Notes: generated from the sequence alone by a model not told the origin. 64,000 bases of DNA from Paracoccus amoyensis (GCF_014490725.1 NZ_JACOQL010000001.1:806001-870000), one strand, 5' to 3'. Shown: positions 47,196 to 61,393, numbered from the stretch's first letter. Made by a program: numbers and translations.

Positions 47196-48362
47196 ATGCC
47201 TGTCATCACCTGCATCGAAGACCTCAAGCGTCTGCACAAGGCGCGGACCCCGAAAATGTTCTATGATTACGCCGAATCGGGCAGTTACACCGAACAGACA
47301 TTCCACGAAAACACGACGGATTTCGCCAAGATCAAGCTGCGCCAGAAGGTCGCGGTCGACATGTCGAACCGCAGCACTGCGACCGACATCATTGGTTTTC
47401 CCGCAACCATGCCGGTGGCACTTGCCCCCGTCGGACTGACCGGGATGCAGCATGCGGATGGTGAAATCCTTGCAGCCCGTGCGGCAGAAAAATTCGGCGT
47501 GCCTTTCTGTCTGTCCACCATGTCGATCTGTTCAATCGAGGATGTGGCCGAAAACACGACCAAACCCTTCATGTTTCAGCTTTATGTGATGAAGGATCAG
47601 GAATTTCTGGCCTCGATCATCGAGCGGGCAAAGCAGGCGAATTGCAGCGCACTGGTTCTGACACTGGATCTGCAAATTCTGGGTCAGCGCCACAAGGATA
47701 TGAAAAACGGTTTATCGGCTCCTCCGAAATTCACCCTTCCCACGCTTCTGGATCTGGCAACGCGGTGGAGATGGGGCATCGGCATGATGCAGACCAAGCG
47801 GCGTCATTTTGGCAACATCGTTGGGCATGCCAAGGGTGTTGGCGATACGTCGTCCCTGTCCAGTTGGACGGCAGAGCAATTTGATGAGCGACTGGACTGG
47901 GACAAGATCGCCAAAATTCGCGACATGTGGGGCGGCAAGCTGATCCTGAAGGGAATTCTTGACCCTGACGACGCCCGGATTGCTGCTGATTTCGGCGCGG
48001 ATGCCATTATCGTGTCCAATCATGGCGGGCGCCAGCTGGATGGCGCGTTGTCGTCAATCAGGATGCTGCCGCATATCGTTGAAGCCGTCGGCGACAGAAT
48101 CGAGGTCCAGATGGACAGCGGTATTCGCAGCGGTCAGGATGTGTTGAAGGCCTTGGCGCTTGGCGCCCATTCAACCTGGATCGGTCGTGCTTTCATTCAT
48201 GGGCTTGGCGCGATGGGCGAAGTGGGTGTCACCAGGGCGCTTGAGGTGATTCACAAGGAATTGGACACCACCATGGCCTTGTGCGGAGAACGGAACGTAA
48301 AGGACCTGGGTCGGCAAAATCTGCTTCTTCCCGAAGGTTTCCTGACCGAATACGGCGCATAG
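47196..48362 (+). CDS. lldD: FMN-dependent L-lactate dehydrogenase
   Basis: 388 residues of the FMN alpha-hydroxy-acid dehydrogenase family. TPKMFYDYAESGSYTE opens the domain, LAPVGLTGMQHADGE lines the FMN site, and IIVSNHGGRQLDGA carries the catalytic His and Arg. It oxidises L-lactate to pyruvate at the membrane, passing electrons to quinone or cytochrome; other alpha-hydroxy acids are possible substrates. The ATG at 47196 follows GGAGAAG. Confidence 0.9.
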   Translation: MPVITCIEDLKRLHKARTPKMFYDYAESGSYTEQTFHENTTDFAKIKLRQKVAVDMSNRSTATDIIGFPATMPVALAPVGLTGMQHADGEILAARAAEKFGVPFCLSTMSICSIEDVAENTTKPFMFQLYVMKDQEFLASIIERAKQANCSALVLTLDLQILGQRHKDMKNGLSAPPKFTLPTLLDLATRWRWGIGMMQTKRRHFGNIVGHAKGVGDTSSLSSWTAEQFDERLDWDKIAKIRDMWGGKLILKGILDPDDARIAADFGADAIIVSNHGGRQLDGALSSIRMLPHIVEAVGDRIEVQMDSGIRSGQDVLKALALGAHSTWIGRAFIHGLGAMGEVGVTRALEVIHKELDTTMALCGERNVKDLGRQNLLLPEGFLTEYGA

Positions 48363-48377
48363 CCCCGATTTAGCCCT

Positions 48378-48441
48378 TCACAAATGGCACTGCCCGCGTT
48401 ATAGGCGCGACTTGCTGTCACGCACCCTTGGAGGGTGACGG
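48378..48441 (+). promoter_or_regulatory. promoter and leader hairpin of rplY
   Basis: TTCACA, 16 bases, TTATAG at 48400-48405. A hairpin follows in the leader: CACCC-TTGGA-GGGTG at 48423-48437, extended by flanking GTCAC/TGAC bases, about 30 bases before the start codon. It may mediate autoregulation by L25, but no family match is claimed. Confidence 0.5.
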
Positions 48442-48467
48442 CGTTAACAACTGATAGGAATAATACC

Positions 48468-49100
48468 ATGGCCAAAACGATCCCAGATCTGGTGGCCGAG
48501 GCACGCACGGGGTCAGGCAAGGGGGCCGCCCGTCAAGCTCGCCGTGAAGGCAAGGTGCCCGGCATTGTATACGGTGACCACAAAGATCCGGTCGCTGTTC
48601 AATTCGACTTCAACAAGCTGCTGACCACGCTGCGCGCTGGCCGCTTCATGTCCACGCTGTGGAACCTGAAAGTCGAAGGTCAGGAAGACGTTCGCGTTAT
48701 CTGCCGCGGCGTTCAGAAAGATGTCGTCAAGGATCTGCCAATCCATATCGACTTCATGCGCCTGCGTCGCACGTCGAAAGTGAACCTGTTCATCCCGGTT
48801 GAATTCATCAATCAGGACAAAGCCCCCGGCCTGAAAAAAGGCGGCACGCTGGTGACGGTTCGCAACGAAGTCGAGCTGATCGTGACTGCCGGCAATATTC
48901 CGGATCACATCACCGTCGATCTGGAAGGCCATGAAGTTGGCGACAGCATCCACATTGAGGATGTGAAGCTGCCAGCTGGCACCAAGCCGACCATCGACCG
49001 CAATTTCGTGATCGCGAATATCGCGGCCCCGTCGGCACTGCGCTCCAGCGATGACGCCGGTGCAGAAGACGCCGCTGATGAGGCAGAAGCAGAAGCGTGA
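48468..49100 (+). CDS. rplY: 50S ribosomal protein L25 (Ctc form)
   Basis: 210 residues, the long general-stress (Ctc) form: an N-terminal 5S-rRNA-binding L25 domain ([25 protein letters not shown]) and a C-terminal beta domain ([38 protein letters not shown]), ending in an acidic Ala/Glu-rich tail. The ATG at 48468 follows ATAGGAA; the ATG 33 bases upstream is not family-like. A terminator ends the gene, so it is monocistronic here. Confidence 0.95.
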   Translation: MAKTIPDLVAEARTGSGKGAARQARREGKVPGIVYGDHKDPVAVQFDFNKLLTTLRAGRFMSTLWNLKVEGQEDVRVICRGVQKDVVKDLPIHIDFMRLRRTSKVNLFIPVEFINQDKAPGLKKGGTLVTVRNEVELIVTAGNIPDHITVDLEGHEVGDSIHIEDVKLPAGTKPTIDRNFVIANIAAPSALRSSDDAGAEDAADEAEAEA

Positions 49101-49124
49101 TCTTCTGCCTTCTCGACTGATTTC

Positions 49125-49157
49125 GGGCGGTGCCATCTGGCGCCGCCCTTTCCTTTT
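49125..49157 (+). terminator. rho-independent terminator after rplY
   Basis: GGGCGGTGCC pairs with GGCGCCGCCC around ATCT, then TTTCCTTTT. It lies 24 bases after the stop. Confidence 0.85.
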
Positions 49158-49198
49158 CCAAGGGCCAGCCAGCCCGAACCGCAATTGCAGGAGGCGTC

Positions 49199-50536
49199 AT
49201 GCAGCCCGTCAATATCATCGGGGCCGGATTGGCCGGATCAGAGGCCGCCTGGCAAATTGCACGCGCCGGCGTACCGGTGGTGCTTCACGAGATGCGCCCA
49301 AAGGTCGAAACCTTCGCCCATAAAACCGGCAATTGCGCCGAGATGGTCTGCTCGAATTCGTTCCGGTCCGATGATGACGTGATGAATGCGGTCGGGCAAT
49401 TGCATTGGGAAATGCGCACTGCTGGCGGGTTGATCATGTCCATGGCTGACAAGCACCGGCTGCCCGCAGGTGGCGCGCTGGCCGTGGATCGCGAAGCCTT
49501 CGCAGAAAGTGTCACGGCTGCACTGACTGCCGATCCTCTGATTGAAATTCGCGCAACGGAAATCACGGAACTCCCGACCGACGGCAATTGGATCGTGGCG
49601 ACTGGTCCACTGACGTCGGACAATCTTGCCGCGGCGATCCGCAAGGTCACGGGAACCGATGCGCTGGCTTTCTTTGACGCCATCGCCCCCATTGTTCATG
49701 CCGACACCATCAACATGGATGTCGCATGGGAGCAGAGCCGCTATGACAAGGGCGAGACCGAGGCCGAACAGCGCGCCTATATCAACTGCCCGATGACACG
49801 CGATCAGTATGAAGCCTTTATCGACGCGCTTCTGGCCGCTGACAAAACCGAATTTCACGAGGGTGAGACGGCAGGCTATTTCGACGGATGCCTGCCGATC
49901 GAGGTCATGGCCGAACGTGGCCGCGAAACCTTGCGCTTTGGCCCGATGAAACCGGTCGGCCTGACAAACGCCCATAAACCCGATGAAAAAGCCTACGCGG
50001 TTGTTCAACTTCGCCGGGATAACGCACTGGGAACGCTGTATAATATCGTCGGATTCCAAACCAAGATGAAATACGGCGCGCAGACCGAGGTTTTCCGGAT
50101 GATCCCTGGGTTGGAAAACGCCAGTTTTGCACGCCTGGGCGGTATCCACCGCAATTCATTCCTGAACTCTCCCACATTGCTGGATGATCGGATGCGGCTG
50201 CGTCCGCAACCCAACCTGCGTTTCGCAGGTCAGGTAACTGGCGTCGAAGGTTATGTCGAAAGCGCCTCGATGGGGCTGTTGGCGGGGCGAATGGCCGCCG
50301 CGCAGGCCAAGGGGCAAGATCTGGCGCCACCACCCTTTACCACCGCAATGGGTGCGCTGATCGATCACATCACCGGCGGCGCAGAGGCCAAGACCTTTCA
50401 GCCAATGAACGTCAATTTCGGACTTTTCCCCCCGCTAGAGGATGTCCGCAGCGGTCGTCGCGGTCGCAAAGACCGTTATCCGGCCTATACGCAACGCGCC
50501 AAGGATGACTTCTCATCATGGCTGGCAGCACAATAA
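49199..50536 (+). CDS. trmFO: methylenetetrahydrofolate-tRNA (uracil-5)-methyltransferase
   Basis: 445 residues. The FAD site [16 protein letters not shown] is at the N-terminus; [14 protein letters not shown] and [13 protein letters not shown] with the catalytic Cys follow, and [10 protein letters not shown] near the C-terminus. TrmFO makes ribothymidine at position 54 of tRNA using folate. AGGAGG precedes the ATG at 49199. gluQ starts 19 bases before its stop. Confidence 0.95.
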   Translation: MQPVNIIGAGLAGSEAAWQIARAGVPVVLHEMRPKVETFAHKTGNCAEMVCSNSFRSDDDVMNAVGQLHWEMRTAGGLIMSMADKHRLPAGGALAVDREAFAESVTAALTADPLIEIRATEITELPTDGNWIVATGPLTSDNLAAAIRKVTGTDALAFFDAIAPIVHADTINMDVAWEQSRYDKGETEAEQRAYINCPMTRDQYEAFIDALLAADKTEFHEGETAGYFDGCLPIEVMAERGRETLRFGPMKPVGLTNAHKPDEKAYAVVQLRRDNALGTLYNIVGFQTKMKYGAQTEVFRMIPGLENASFARLGGIHRNSFLNSPTLLDDRMRLRPQPNLRFAGQVTGVEGYVESASMGLLAGRMAAAQAKGQDLAPPPFTTAMGALIDHITGGAEAKTFQPMNVNFGLFPPLEDVRSGRRGRKDRYPAYTQRAKDDFSSWLAAQ

Positions 50537-51369
50537 GACGAACACGCTTTGCCCCTTCTCCGACAGGGCTGCTGCATCTGGGCCATGCGTTTGCTGCGCT
50601 GACGGCGGCTGAGCAGGCCGATCAGCAAGGGTTTCTGCTACGGATCGAGGATATCGACCGCGAACGCTGCAGACCTGAATACGAGGCCGCAATTTACGAA
50701 GATTTGCAATGGTTGGGGTTAAGCTGGCCTTTGCCCGTCCTGCGGCAGTCTGATCGGATGGCGGCCTATGACACTGCGCTGACTCAGCTTGCGCCTTTGA
50801 CCTATCCCTGCCGATGCCGTCGCGGAGATATTCGGGCCGCCCTGTCCGCCCCGCAGGAAGGGATTTTGCCGTCCGGGCCTGATGGGTTGATCTATCCCGG
50901 CACATGCCGGGATCGCGCGATGGATGATATCGGGGCGGATGATGTGATCCGACTGGATGCGGCGCGTGCCTTTGACGCGCTTGGCATCGACCAGCTTCAG
51001 TTTCGCGACGAGATTGTCATGCCCGGCCAGACGCAGGTTCTGAGCCGCGCGCAATTTCTGGACAGCATCGGCGACGTGATCCTGTCACGTCGCGGGATGG
51101 GCACATCCTATCATCTTGCCGTTGTCATTGATGACGCGGCGCAAGACATTTCAGTTGTTACCCGCGGGCAAGATTTATTTGATTCCACATGGATACACGT
51201 TCTTCTTCAAAAACTTCTACGCCTGCCGACGCCACTTTACCATCATCACCATCTGATCCGCGACACCGCCGGAAAGCGTTTGGCCAAACGTGACGATTCC
51301 CGCGCCATCCGCTATTATCGGGAAGCCGGCGCGACACCCGCAGACATTCGGCGCATGGTTGGTCTTTAG
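50518..51369 (+). CDS. gluQ: glutamyl-Q tRNA(Asp) synthetase
   Basis: 283 residues, the truncated glutamyl-tRNA synthetase form without the anticodon domain. [17 protein letters not shown] holds the HIGH-like signature and [11 protein letters not shown] the KMSKS-like one. CRCRRGDIR and YPGTCRD mark the zinc site region. GluQRS attaches glutamate to queuosine-34 of tRNA-Asp. It overlaps trmFO by 19 bases, so both tRNA-modifying enzymes are translated together. Its stop overlaps hisI, which is convergent. Confidence 0.93.
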   Translation: MAGSTIRRTRFAPSPTGLLHLGHAFAALTAAEQADQQGFLLRIEDIDRERCRPEYEAAIYEDLQWLGLSWPLPVLRQSDRMAAYDTALTQLAPLTYPCRCRRGDIRAALSAPQEGILPSGPDGLIYPGTCRDRAMDDIGADDVIRLDAARAFDALGIDQLQFRDEIVMPGQTQVLSRAQFLDSIGDVILSRRGMGTSYHLAVVIDDAAQDISVVTRGQDLFDSTWIHVLLQKLLRLPTPLYHHHHLIRDTAGKRLAKRDDSRAIRYYREAGATPADIRRMVGL

Positions 51370-51722
51370 GTCATCGGCTCCATGATCACGACCTCTTCGC
51401 CGTTTCGAACCGCAGTATAGAAGCAACTGCGCCGGTTTGTGTGGCAGGCTGGGCCGGCCTGACGCACCAGAGCCAACAGGGCGTCACTGTCACAATCAAT
51501 CCGCAATTCGACCAGCTCCTGCGCATGCCCCGACGTTTCGCCCTTGATCCAGAACGACTGCCGCGACCGCGACCAATAGGTGACGTGTCCGGTGGCCAAT
51601 GTGCGCGCGACAGCCTCGGCATTCATCCAGGCCATCATCAGAACCTCGTTGGTCGCGGCATCCTGCGCGATTACAGGAATCAACCCGTTGGCGTCATAAG
51701 TCAGTTTGGCCGGATCAAACAT
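51366..51722 (-). CDS. hisI: phosphoribosyl-AMP cyclohydrolase
   Basis: 118 residues of the stand-alone HisI form (no HisE fusion). MAWMNAEAVARTLATGHVTYWSRSR and GETSGHAQELVELRIDCDSDALL carry the metal-binding Asp and Cys residues; GPACHTNRRSCFY supplies two further Cys. It opens the ring of phosphoribosyl-AMP in histidine synthesis. The ATG at 51722 follows AAAGGA; the GTG 15 bases upstream is part of that leader. No other his gene is adjacent. Confidence 0.93.
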   Translation of the reverse strand: MFDPAKLTYDANGLIPVIAQDAATNEVLMMAWMNAEAVARTLATGHVTYWSRSRQSFWIKGETSGHAQELVELRIDCDSDALLALVRQAGPACHTNRRSCFYTAVRNGEEVVIMEPMT

Positions 51723-51784
51723 CGGCTTTCCTTTCACGTTTCGGCTTCCTATCTAGGGGTTAGCCTTGATGGGGAAAAGGACCG

Positions 51785-52228
51785 ATGTCCGACAGCGATC
51801 TGATGCAGCTTTATTCGCGCCGTATTCTGGCGCTGACGACCGCGATCCCGCATCTGGGCAGGCTAGAGGTATTTGACGGCACGTCTATGCGCCGCTCTCC
51901 GCAATGCGGATCGTCGGTCACGGTTTTTCTGACCCTGAAAGACGGTAGAATAGCCGATTTCGCGCAAGAGGTTCGCGCCTGCGCACTTGGTCAGGCATCA
52001 GCCGCCGTGCTTGGTGGCGCTGTCATTGGCCGCAGCCGTGAGGAAATCGCCCAAGCACGCGACGCATTGTCCGCGATGCTTAAACAGGCCGGGGATCCGC
52101 CTGCCCCGCCTTTTGCAGAGTTGGAGACATTGGTTCCGGCGCGTGAATATCCCAACCGGCACACTTCGATCATGCTGGCATGGGATGCGACGCTGGAAGC
52201 ATGGGATAAAGCTGTCGAAACCACATGA
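51785..52228 (+). CDS. IscU/NifU-like iron-sulfur scaffold protein
   Basis: 147 residues with the IscU-fold pattern: RSPQCGSSVTVFLTLKDGRI (first Cys), then EVRACALGQASAAVLGGAVIG (second Cys, SUF-U style). The third Cys of classic IscU is not obvious, so cluster assembly may differ or the protein may act in another role. It stands alone between hisI (divergent) and a small minus-strand gene. Confidence 0.8.
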   Translation: MSDSDLMQLYSRRILALTTAIPHLGRLEVFDGTSMRRSPQCGSSVTVFLTLKDGRIADFAQEVRACALGQASAAVLGGAVIGRSREEIAQARDALSAMLKQAGDPPAPPFAELETLVPAREYPNRHTSIMLAWDATLEAWDKAVETT

Positions 52229-52254
52229 AAAAACCGGCCCGCGAAGGGGCCGGT
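52227..52254 (-). terminator. terminator, minus-strand oriented
   Basis: On the minus strand ACCGGCCCCTTCGCGGGCCGGT forms a strong hairpin followed by TTTTTT. The U-run is only on this strand, so it should end a minus-strand transcript such as that of the 32-residue gene upstream; on the plus strand it may add stability after the IscU-like gene. Confidence 0.75.
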
Positions 52255-52336
52255 CAAGTTGCGCGTGCGGGGACCAGATTGGCGCACAGGCGGTGACGCC
52301 ATCAAAGCAACGCGGGGCAGAGAAAGCGAATAACGG

Positions 52337-52435
52337 TCAGGCTTGCAGGATTGCTGGCAACCAAAGCACCACCGTAGTCGTGACGGCCAAAGCAGAAACA
52401 CTCAGCAGATCAGAGATGAATTCACGAGACATCAT
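52337..52435 (-). CDS. very small membrane protein (32 residues)
   Basis: A 33-codon frame starting at ATG 52435 (or the next codon, also ATG) behind ACAGGAG. The product has a short polar start (MMSREFISDLLS) and one hydrophobic segment (about residues 12-30, ALAVTTTVVLWLPAIL), fitting a single-span membrane peptide. No family recognised. It lies in the 294-base gap between the IscU-like gene and recG, and a minus-strand terminator follows about 85 bases after its stop. The ribosome site and terminator support it. Confidence 0.5.
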   Translation of the reverse strand: MMSREFISDLLSVSALAVTTTVVLWLPAILQA

Positions 52436-52522
52436 GGCAACTCCTGTAAGTTGCTATTTTGTTCTCATATTCTTAACCACAAGTAAAGAACTTTTTAGGA
52501 ACATTCGTGAAGACAGAAACGA

Positions 52523-57000
<4,478 letters not shown>

Positions 57001-57708
57001 TTAGGCCCCGATAGCCAACCTGCCCACAGTCTGGCTTGGCTCGCGCAGCACATAGCCGCGCCCCCAAACCGTTTCGATGTGGCTGTCGCCGCCCAATGCT
57101 TCCGACAGCTTTTTTCGCAATTTGCAAATGAACACGTCGATAATCTTCAGTTCCGGTTCATCCATACCACCATAGAGGTGATTTAAGAACATTTCTTTTG
57201 TAAGGGTGGTGCCTTTCCGCAGGCTCAGCAATTCCAGTATCTGGTATTCCTTGCCCGTCAGGTTCACCGGATTACCCCGAACGGCCACAGAACGCGCATC
57301 AAGGTTAACGACGATGTCACCAGTTTGGATAATGGCGTGGCTGTGCCCTTTCGAGCGGCGGATAATCGCCTGAATACGCGCCTGCAGTTCTTCGCGATTG
57401 AAGGGCTTGGTCATGTAATCGTCGGCACCAAAGCCAAAACCCTTTAGCTTGCTTTCGGTATCGTCCGAGCCGGTCAGGATCAGGATGGGCGTATTGATCC
57501 GCTCCATCCGCAGGTGGCGCAGCACCTCCATCCCGTGCATATCTGGCAAATCCAGATCCAGCAGTATCAGATCGTAGTCATAAAGTTTTGCCAGATCGAT
57601 CCCTTCCTCACCCATATCCGTGCGGAAGACGTTGAAATTGGCAGCTGAGAGCATGAGTTCGATCGCACGCGCCGTGCTGGGATCATCCTCGACCAGAAGA
57701 ATTCGCAT
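57001..57708 (-). CDS. ctrA: cell-cycle response regulator CtrA
   Basis: 235 residues: a receiver domain with phosphorylated Asp51 ([11 protein letters not shown]), the acidic pocket EDD (7-9) and Lys in MTKPFN, then an OmpR-type winged helix ([32 protein letters not shown]) very close to Caulobacter CtrA. CtrA controls the cell cycle, motility and, in Rhodobacterales, gene transfer agents. sciP lies just upstream on the same strand, separated by its promoter. Confidence 0.96.
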   Translation of the reverse strand: MRILLVEDDPSTARAIELMLSAANFNVFRTDMGEEGIDLAKLYDYDLILLDLDLPDMHGMEVLRHLRMERINTPILILTGSDDTESKLKGFGFGADDYMTKPFNREELQARIQAIIRRSKGHSHAIIQTGDIVVNLDARSVAVRGNPVNLTGKEYQILELLSLRKGTTLTKEMFLNHLYGGMDEPELKIIDVFICKLRKKLSEALGGDSHIETVWGRGYVLREPSQTVGRLAIGA

Positions 57709-57725
57709 GATTGTATTCCGTCCCC

Positions 57726-57781
57726 GATTCGCCTTCGTCCTAATGCCTGAACTTCAAATGATAAGGTTAATATCTCCTTAC
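57726..57781 (-). promoter_or_regulatory. GANTC and CtrA-like sites upstream of ctrA
   Basis: GATTC (GANTC) at 57726-57730, 18 bases before the ctrA start, and TTAA-N7-TTAC at 57767-57781, one base off the CtrA consensus TTAA-N7-TTAA. The pair recalls methylation- and autoregulation-dependent ctrA promoters of Caulobacter. Confidence 0.5.
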
Positions 57782-57810
57782 TTATGGCGAATATGTTTTA
57801 ATAATTCAAC

Positions 57811-58086
57811 CTATGGTTGTCTAAATCTTTGCAAGCTGGTGACCTTCAGTGCCGGGCGTCCATATTTCGCAATCGCCCGCAACCAACTGTCGAACTCTTC
57901 CTCGGTCAGGTCATACATGCGCAGGGCATCGTCGCGTGAGAGAATTCCGTAAGCAACCGCATTCACAACGATTTCCTTTCGGCGCGCGACCCATCTGGTC
58001 CCGCGTGACGGCAGGTCGGCAATGGTCAAGATGCTGCCATCGGCCAGGGTCGCCGTCCGCGGCGCAGAAGTTTTCTTTACGTACAT
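57811..58086 (-). CDS. sciP: CtrA inhibitor SciP (DUF1153)
   Basis: 91 residues of the DUF1153 pattern: TATLADGSILTIADLPSRGTRWVARRKEIVVNAV and LSRDDALRMYDLTEEEFDSW. SciP binds DNA-bound CtrA (in Caulobacter) and blocks activation of its targets. Its helix-turn-helix and the tail LKVTSLQRFRQP are visible. Neighbouring ctrA on the same strand makes a compact cell-cycle locus. Confidence 0.92.
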   Translation of the reverse strand: MYVKKTSAPRTATLADGSILTIADLPSRGTRWVARRKEIVVNAVAYGILSRDDALRMYDLTEEEFDSWLRAIAKYGRPALKVTSLQRFRQP

Positions 58087-58235
58087 GGCACCTGTCCTTG
58101 CTACCTCATCGCAACAGATACCGCCCGAGATTTAATCCCCGGTTAGTCCAAATTACATTTTCCACCCTCGGCGGGTTGAGAATACTTAGCATTTGCTTAT
58201 ATTTCGACGGATTCAGCGCTTGTTGAGATCCCATC

Positions 58236-59408
58236 ATGACCTATCACGCCCCTGCCCGCGCCGATGCGCGTGGTGTCGAATTGAATTCCTTGGGTTTCGC
58301 GAAACCGCCGGCGCAGACACGCGTGGTGGTCGCGATGTCTGGTGGCGTTGACAGTTCCGTTGTCGCAGCAAAGCTGAAAAGTGAAGGCTATGACGTCATT
58401 GGCGTCACCCTTCAACTTTATGACCACGGAGCGGCCCTGGCCAAAAAAGGTGCGTGCTGCGCTGGCCAGGATATCCATGACGCCCGCCGTGTGGCCGAAC
58501 GGATGGGCTTTCCGCATTACGTTCTGGATTACGAAAACAAGTTCCGCGAATCCGTGATCGATGAATTCGCCGATGCCTATCTTGCTGGCGCGACGCCGGT
58601 GCCCTGTATCCGCTGCAATGAACGCGTCAAGTTCCGTGACCTGTTGGAAACGGCGCGTGATCTGGATGCCGATTGCATGGCAACTGGCCATTACATTCAG
58701 CGCAAGGCTGGTGATAGCCGGGCCGAGCTGCATATGGCGGCCGACGCAAATCGCGATCAAAGCTATTTCCTGTTCTCGACCACGCAGGAGCAGCTGAATT
58801 TCCTGCGCTTCCCGCTGGGCCATCTGGAAAGCAAGGCAGAAACCCGTGCCTTGGCGGCAGAATATGGTTTGTCAGTGGCCGACAAGCCCGACAGTCAGGA
58901 CATCTGCTTCGTTCCGAACGGCGATTACGCCTCGGTCATCGAAAAGCTGCGACCGGGTGCGGCTGATCCGGGCGAGATCGTCGATATGAACGGGAATGTT
59001 CTGGGCCAGCATCGGGGCGTGATCCATTATACCATCGGCCAGCGCCGCGGCCTTGGGATCGGCGGTTTGGGCGATCCGCTTTATGTGGTGCGGCTGGACC
59101 CCGAAACGCGTCAGGTCATCGTCGGCCCGAAAGCCGCGCTGGCGACCAGTGTTGTTGCCATTACCGAAGTGAACTGGCTGGGCGACATCCCGTTCGAAGG
59201 TGAAATTCCCTGCATGGTACGCATCAGGTCAACCCGACCACCGCGCCCGGCGATACTGCGCCCGACCGGCGCGAACCGGGCAGAGGTGGAATTGCTTGAC
59301 CCCGAAGACGGCGTCAGCCCCGGACAGGCTTGCGTGTTCTATGAAACGGACGGCACCCGCGTTCTGGGCGGCGGCTGGATCAGCTTGCGTCGGCGGCCAG
59401 CAGCCTGA
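58236..59408 (+). CDS. mnmA: tRNA 2-thiouridine(34) synthase MnmA
   Basis: 390 residues. The PP-loop [16 protein letters not shown] (SGGVDS at 35-40) binds ATP; two catalytic Cys lie in GACCAGQD and PVPCIRCN, and a third in [13 protein letters not shown]. It thiolates U34 of tRNA Glu, Gln and Lys. The N-terminus is about 25 residues longer than E. coli MnmA. It overlaps the convergent sufE gene by 29 bases. Confidence 0.95.
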   Translation: MTYHAPARADARGVELNSLGFAKPPAQTRVVVAMSGGVDSSVVAAKLKSEGYDVIGVTLQLYDHGAALAKKGACCAGQDIHDARRVAERMGFPHYVLDYENKFRESVIDEFADAYLAGATPVPCIRCNERVKFRDLLETARDLDADCMATGHYIQRKAGDSRAELHMAADANRDQSYFLFSTTQEQLNFLRFPLGHLESKAETRALAAEYGLSVADKPDSQDICFVPNGDYASVIEKLRPGAADPGEIVDMNGNVLGQHRGVIHYTIGQRRGLGIGGLGDPLYVVRLDPETRQVIVGPKAALATSVVAITEVNWLGDIPFEGEIPCMVRIRSTRPPRPAILRPTGANRAEVELLDPEDGVSPGQACVFYETDGTRVLGGGWISLRRRPAA

Positions 59409-59790
59409 TCCGCTCGACCATCGCGCGCAAGCCGTTTGATCGTTGCGAAGACAGATGTTCATCAAGCCCGAGGCGCGCCAGTTCCACGGGCGCGTCGATT
59501 CCATTGATCTGCTGAACCGGAACGCCTGAATACAGCGCGTGCAGAATGGCAATCAGGCCGCGCACAATCATGGCATCGCTATCACCCTGAAAATCAAAGC
59601 TGCCGTTCTGGATGACAGGCATGATCCAGACCTGGCTGGCACAGCCGTCAACCTTCGTTGCCGGCACTTTCAGCGCATCATCCATTGGCGGCATCGCCCT
59701 GCCCAACTCGATCACATGACGATAGCGATCTTCCCAGTCATCAAGAAAATCAAACGTATCGGCGATATCTTCAAAGGCTTTGGTGGCCAT
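59380..59790 (-). CDS. sufE: cysteine desulfuration protein SufE
   Basis: 136 residues. [13 protein letters not shown] holds the catalytic Cys that accepts sulfur from Suf[25 protein letters not shown] and [21 protein letters not shown] complete the family pattern. It supports Fe-S assembly and may also feed sulfur to tRNA thiolation by its neighbour mnmA (inference). The ATG at 59790 follows GGAAAG. Confidence 0.93.
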   Translation of the reverse strand: MATKAFEDIADTFDFLDDWEDRYRHVIELGRAMPPMDDALKVPATKVDGCASQVWIMPVIQNGSFDFQGDSDAMIVRGLIAILHALYSGVPVQQINGIDAPVELARLGLDEHLSSQRSNGLRAMVERIRLLAADAS

Positions 59791-59907
59791 GATCTTTCCC
59801 TTTGTCTTGGTCTTTGAGTTAGTGTGTAGCACAGCAAAGGTCAAAGAGCCTTTATCCGGCCCCGGATTTCGCCTAACACTCTGGTCAAAAGCCTACGGGA
59901 TGGTGAC

Positions 59908-60414
59908 ATGAACAAACTGACCGCACCCTTGCTGATCGCTGCCTTGACACTGGCTGGCTGTGGAGGCCGTTTCAGTGACAGCGGCTGGAACCCGCTTGCG
60001 TGGGGTTCGGGCGGAAGCCGCGGCCCAAGCACGCTTGAGCCAGAGGGCGGTTACGAGGCTTCCGGCGACCTGCGTCCCGCCATCGCCCAAATCACGTCGG
60101 CCCGATGGGAGCCGCTGAACGAAGGCCGTCTGCTTGTCGTAACCGGCCTTGCACCGACCAAGGGCTATTCCTCGGTCGCGCTGATTACCACCCGCGCACA
60201 ACCTTCGGGCCGGATCAGCCCGGATGCCGATGGCGTGTTGCGCCTGCGTTTGGTCGGTGTCCCGCCCTTGCCTGAAAGTCCGCAAGCCCGTATGGCGGCC
60301 AACCCGGTGACCGATACGATCACGGCATCGATGTCGCTGTCGCACATTCAGCTTGCGCCCATTTCAGCGGTCGAAATCACCGGCGCCAGCAACGTCGTCA
60401 CAATTCGTCGCTAA
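59908..60414 (+). CDS. lipoprotein of unknown function
   Basis: 168 residues with a signal peptide ending in the lipobox LAGC (about residue 18), a Gly/Ser-rich linker with GGSRGPSTLEPEGGYEA, and a soluble domain with beta-strand character (LLVVTGLAPTKGYSSVALIT; LRLRLVGVPPLPESP). The family is not recognised; similar lipoproteins are common in Rhodobacteraceae. It lies 43 bases before tRNA-Ser. Confidence 0.75.
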   Translation: MNKLTAPLLIAALTLAGCGGRFSDSGWNPLAWGSGGSRGPSTLEPEGGYEASGDLRPAIAQITSARWEPLNEGRLLVVTGLAPTKGYSSVALITTRAQPSGRISPDADGVLRLRLVGVPPLPESPQARMAANPVTDTITASMSLSHIQLAPISAVEITGASNVVTIRR

Positions 60415-60457
60415 GGGAGTTGCGCGACGCCGCGCAAGCGGTTAAGTCGCCCACGTC

Positions 60458-60547
60458 GGAGGCGTGGCAGAGTGGTTTAATGCACCGGTCTTGAAAACCG
60501 ACGTGGGTGGAAGCCCACCGTGAGTTCGAATCTCACCGCCTCCGCCA
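60458..60547 (+). tRNA. tRNA-Ser(UGA)
   Basis: Acceptor GGAGGCG/CGCCTCC, long variable arm GTGGGTGGAAGCCCACC, T arm GAGTTCGAATCTC, anticodon loop CTTGAAA giving TGA, discriminator G and encoded CCA. Its 3' end is the boundary of the accessory segment to the right. Confidence 0.97.
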
Positions 60548-61098
60548 CTACCCCTTTTCATCCTTATGGTCTTGTTGCGTTTTTCTGGTCTTCGGGCCGG
60601 CGAGGCAGCATTTGGGGTAGCATTTCGCCGGGCGGGACGGGGTTTCAGGCGCCGCGTGTGGACTATAGTTTGTAAGGCGCGGGGCGTTCAGGGGCTTGCC
60701 GATCGGCGGGCGAACAAGCCTCCTTGCCTGACAGGGATCGCACCTTGTGGGTCGCACTTGCGCGAGGATCAGGGGGTCACCACTCGGCATGTGTCAGGGG
60801 AGCGTATCCTCGTTACCGACTGCCTGTGGGACGTCGACTGTTACAGGGCGGGTGAGATTGACGCGCCCAGAACGATCTCGAGATCGCTCCGGACGCCGCC
60901 ATTGATCGTACAGGAGTAAAGAAGCCCGCTGCATGAGGAACGATCTGGACGATATGGGCGCCGGCGCGACCGGTGCCCGGAACGCCAGGATGCACGGGGC
61001 CGATCAGGTCTCCCGGATCGCCGCCAGCATGGTGGGCGACGATAGCGAAACTGGCGAACAACGAGGCATGAGGTGTGCCTATCGACACCCTGTCTGTC
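60548..61098 (+). other. gene-free stretch after tRNA-Ser, remnant DNA
   Basis: About 550 bases with only short, unlikely frames. A minus-strand frame near 60841-60935 reads GLLYSCTINGGVRSDLEI, which looks like part of a real but truncated protein; no family could be named with confidence. No integrase, tRNA duplication or direct repeat of the tRNA end was seen. Confidence 0.4.
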
Positions 61099-61115
61099 TT
61101 GGCATATATTGCCAA
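61099..61115 (+). promoter_or_regulatory. inverted repeat operator of the parDE promoter
   Basis: TTGGCA-TATAT-TGCCAA lies 20 bases before the parD start, with CATATATT usable as a -10 box. This is the usual place for autoregulation by the antitoxin. Confidence 0.6.
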
Positions 61116-61135
61116 TTGCATGAATGGAGATGGAC

Positions 61136-61393
61136 ATGGCCACGCGAAACGTCGTTCTGACCGATACCCAATCCGATCTGGTTGACCGGCTGGTCGCAAC
61201 CGGTCGCTATCAGAATGCCTCCGAAGCGTTGCGGGCCGGACTGCGGCTGCTGGAGCGCGATGAAGCCGAATTTGACGACCTTCGCGCCCGGCTGGTGGAA
61301 GGGCTGGAGCAGGCACGACGAGGCGATCTGGCGCAGGGCAGCGGCGAGGACGCCATCCGTCGCGCCTTTGCCGTCGCACGTGAAAGGTCCTGA
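61136..61393 (+). CDS. parD: type II antitoxin, ParD/CopG family
   Basis: 85 residues. A ribbon-helix-helix N-terminus (TRNVVLTDTQSDLVDRLVATGRYQNASEALRAGLRLLE) is followed by an acidic helical tail that should bind the toxin. ParD both binds operator DNA and blocks ParE. The ATG at 61136 follows GGAGA; an ATG 12 bases upstream is also possible. Its stop overlaps the toxin start (TGATG). Confidence 0.9.
   Translation: MATRNVVLTDTQSDLVDRLVATGRYQNASEALRAGLRLLERDEAEFDDLRARLVEGLEQARRGDLAQGSGEDAIRRAFAVARERS

Noticed and set aside
60548..61080. Integrase next to tRNA-Ser
   Set aside because: No tyrosine recombinase catalytic motif could be read in any frame.
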